This document shows positions 62,352 to 64,000 of a stretch of 64,000 nt of DNA, piece after piece. The notes beneath the pieces were generated by a model. It was not told the origin of the DNA. It was given only the letters and a program-made list of their open reading frames with translations, and did no database searches. The translations under genes were made by a program, and so were the position numbers. Position 1 is the stretch's first letter. Each line of letters opens with the position of its first letter. Source of the DNA: Agreia sp. Leaf210 (GTDB lineage Bacteria; Actinomycetota; Actinomycetes; Actinomycetales; Microbacteriaceae); assembly GCF_001421485.1 (NCBI RefSeq), contig NZ_LMKK01000004.1, positions 352,201 to 416,200 on the forward strand, in the 5' to 3' direction.

Positions 62352-63814
62352 GATGACACCTCCTTGATACGACCGGATGCGTCGGGCCGGCTCGAGAGCC
62401 GGCTCCTGCCCGGTAGGTGCAGGCCGCCGCCTCTAGCGAGATGCTGCCGATAGAACCACGCGGCGACGACGATGAGCGTCGCCAGCGCGAGGCCGCCGCG
62501 CATCACGTCGACGGTGGGCACGAACAGGCGCACGGTGAGGGCCAGCGCGACGGCGAACCACTCCCAGTGCTGGCTGAGCACGATGAAGGGGATGAGCAGC
62601 AGCGCGTACCAGGGGTAGCGAGGGCTCACAATGATGAGGATGCTGCCGATCAGCACCAGCTGTGGCAGCCACGGCGACGTCGGGCTGGCGCGCCACCAGG
62701 TGAGCCCCGTGATCACGGCGATCAGCAGCGCGGCCACGATCACCGCGGACTTGCCGGGCAGGACCGTGGAGAGCAGGGCGAAGCTGGTCCCGTCTTCGTA
62801 GCCCTCTTCGGACAGGTATCCGGGAAGATACCCGAGCACTTTGATGCCCGAGCTCAGCACATAGGGAACGTACAGCGCGGCGAACGTGGCGACCGAGACC
62901 AGGATGAGGGTGAGGGGCCGCTTCTTCAAGAGGGGTGGGGCGACGATCACGGGAATGAGCTTGGTCGCGATGGCCGCGCCGAGCGCTATCCCGCCCCAGA
63001 CGCGTCGGCCGGATGCGACGAGCAGGCTGGCCGCGAGGGCCAGCGCCACGCCGAGAACGTCTACGTGCGAGTTGGTGATCGCCTCCGTCGCGACCAGGGG
63101 GCACCAGGCCCAGAGGGCCGCCCACCTCGGATCCATGCCGCGGCGGCGCAGGGCGACGAGCAGCATCCATGTGACCCCGAGCGAGATGAGCAGGCCGCCG
63201 ACCTGGAACGGCCAGTATTGGACGCTCGGATCGACGAGTGCGCGAACGCCGGCGAAGTAGAGCTCGGCCATCGGCGGGTAGATCGTGGGATCGTGCGGCC
63301 GGTTGATCGCCGTGCAGAGCAGCTCTCGCGAGGGCGAGGACTTGGTGTCGTTGTAGCGGTTGCCGACGCCGGGGCAGTCCGCGTCGTGGTCGACGTCGTT
63401 CTTGCCGGCGGCAGCGCTGTCGGCGACGGCTGTGCCGGCGGGGGTCGGAAAGAGCCAGTCGGGGCGCAACTCCTTCGTGGAGTCGGCCACGGGAATGTGG
63501 GCGTAGGGGGAGACTCCGGCGTTCGTGACGATGCCGTCCCAGGCATAACGAGCGGAGTCGGTGCTGGTGTTCGGCGGCCCGAGCAGGGCTGCCCCGCCGA
63601 TGGCGAGCGATCCGGCGACGATGACCGCCGTCACGTGACGTGCCGGAACCTTTCTCAGCGCGAGGAAGGCGAGGGCGAAGAAGATCCAGGCCGCTCCGAT
63701 GACGACGATGAAGGTCGGGGCGTCATCGCGGGTGAACAGTTGCAACTGGATCGTCGCGAAGCCGATGGCTGCCGCGACGGCCGCGGTGGCGGCAAGGGTT
63801 AGAACTGTTCTCAC
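62348..63814 (-). CDS. GT87-like membrane glycosyltransferase
   Basis: A 488-residue polytopic protein with about eleven helices. The first external loop contains DSARYAWDGIVTNAGVSPYA, a GT-C pattern also seen in mannosyl/arabinosyltransferases of the GT87 group; IVSPRYPWYALLL is a second typical stretch. It presumably uses polyprenyl-phosphate sugar as donor for cell-envelope glycans. It is the first gene of a two-gene unit; its stop overlaps the next start (ATGA). Confidence 0.85.
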   Translation of the reverse strand: MRTVLTLAATAAVAAAIGFATIQLQLFTRDDAPTFIVVIGAAWIFFALAFLALRKVPARHVTAVIVAGSLAIGGAALLGPPNTSTDSARYAWDGIVTNAGVSPYAHIPVADSTKELRPDWLFPTPAGTAVADSAAAGKNDVDHDADCPGVGNRYNDTKSSPSRELLCTAINRPHDPTIYPPMAELYFAGVRALVDPSVQYWPFQVGGLLISLGVTWMLLVALRRRGMDPRWAALWAWCPLVATEAITNSHVDVLGVALALAASLLVASGRRVWGGIALGAAIATKLIPVIVAPPLLKKRPLTLILVSVATFAALYVPYVLSSGIKVLGYLPGYLSEEGYEDGTSFALLSTVLPGKSAVIVAALLIAVITGLTWWRASPTSPWLPQLVLIGSILIIVSPRYPWYALLLIPFIVLSQHWEWFAVALALTVRLFVPTVDVMRGGLALATLIVVAAWFYRQHLARGGGLHLPGRSRLSSRPDASGRIKEVSS

Positions 63815-63857
63815 TGATCGATCTTTGCATCATCGGGCTGGGAAAGTTTCGGGGTAG

Positions 63858-63893
63858 CAGAACGGCCCGCCACGTTTGTGGCGGGCCGTTCTG
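63858..63893. terminator. terminator hairpin
   Basis: CAGAACGGCCCGCCAC pairs perfectly with GTGGCGGGCCGTTCTG around a GTTT loop. It lies between the partial gene at the right edge and the glycosyltransferase start, and most likely terminates the partial gene. Confidence 0.85.
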
Positions 63894-63908
63894 GTTGTGC
63901 GGGGGGTG

Positions 63909-64000
63909 TTACTTGGTGTTGACGGTGATCTTGGCGACTCCGACGAGGAGGCCGGCCTTGACGGCGTCGGTCTTGAACGTGTCGTTCAGGAGGCCGGCGG
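63909..64000 (-). CDS. C-terminal end of an unidentified protein
   Basis: Only the last 30 residues are in the window. They read AGLLNDTFKTDAVKAGLLVG, then VAKITVNTK and a TAA stop at 63909-63911. The strand-turn-strand look and the secreted-protein style suggest a surface protein, but the family cannot be told from so little. It is cut by the right window edge and followed by the terminator at 63858. Confidence 0.65.
   Translation of the reverse strand, partial: AGLLNDTFKTDAVKAGLLVGVAKITVNTK

Overview
The window is about 64 kb of GC-rich actinobacterial chromosome. Gene order and protein style point to the family Microbacteriaceae; the genus cannot be settled from sequence alone. The left end is origin-proximal: gyrA, a DUF3566 protein, tRNA-Ile, tRNA-Ala, a cyclophilin, rhomboid protease, crgA, sortase and pabA, then pknB-pknA-pbpA-ftsW/rodA-pstP-fhaB-fhaA. 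This is the same backbone seen next to oriC in Mycobacterium and relatives. The three tRNA genes do not encode CCA.

Layout. 1-16.3 kb: replication, cell-division and cell-wall genes, with a small cluster of DnaA boxes between the rhomboid and crgA genes and a seven-gene growth/division signalling operon on the minus strand. 16.5-25.6 kb: tRNA-Leu, then mixed housekeeping and accessory genes (hydrolase, UDG-like protein, GrpB, PQQ-propeller protein, lipoprotein, MocR and HxlR regulators with divergent targets). 25.6-26.1 kb: gene-free and repeat-rich, ending in a promoter with a candidate KdpE site. 26.1-33.9 kb: a kdp operon (an extra 31-codon membrane ORF, kdpF, A, B, C, D, E).

34.4-43.2 kb: a plant-polysaccharide locus. 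It has a LacI regulator, two large secreted GH43 enzymes, then three surface-protein genes: a WxL-like protein, a membrane-anchored DUF916 protein and a small sortase-anchored protein. This trio resembles the Csc (cell-surface complex) clusters described in lactic acid bacteria. I consider it the most interesting system in the window. The sortase that could anchor it is the class E enzyme at 5.3 kb.

43.2-64 kb: nadE, pabC, a second MocR regulator with EamA exporter, endonuclease/phosphatase, HAD phosphatase, a beta-lactamase-like membrane hydrolase, an ArsB-type permease, an APC-superfamily transporter whose upstream region carries the same direct repeat as the kdp promoter, NucS, an XRE regulator, an MFS/LacI divergent pair, and two GT-C-type membrane glycosyltransferases. 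Three copies of a 70-bp palindromic element sit at gene 3' ends between 45.8 and 49.4 kb.

All assignments come from reading the sequence and protein motifs; no database search was run. Start codons were chosen by ribosome-binding sites, signal peptides and overlap with neighbours, and differ from the longest open frame in many genes.
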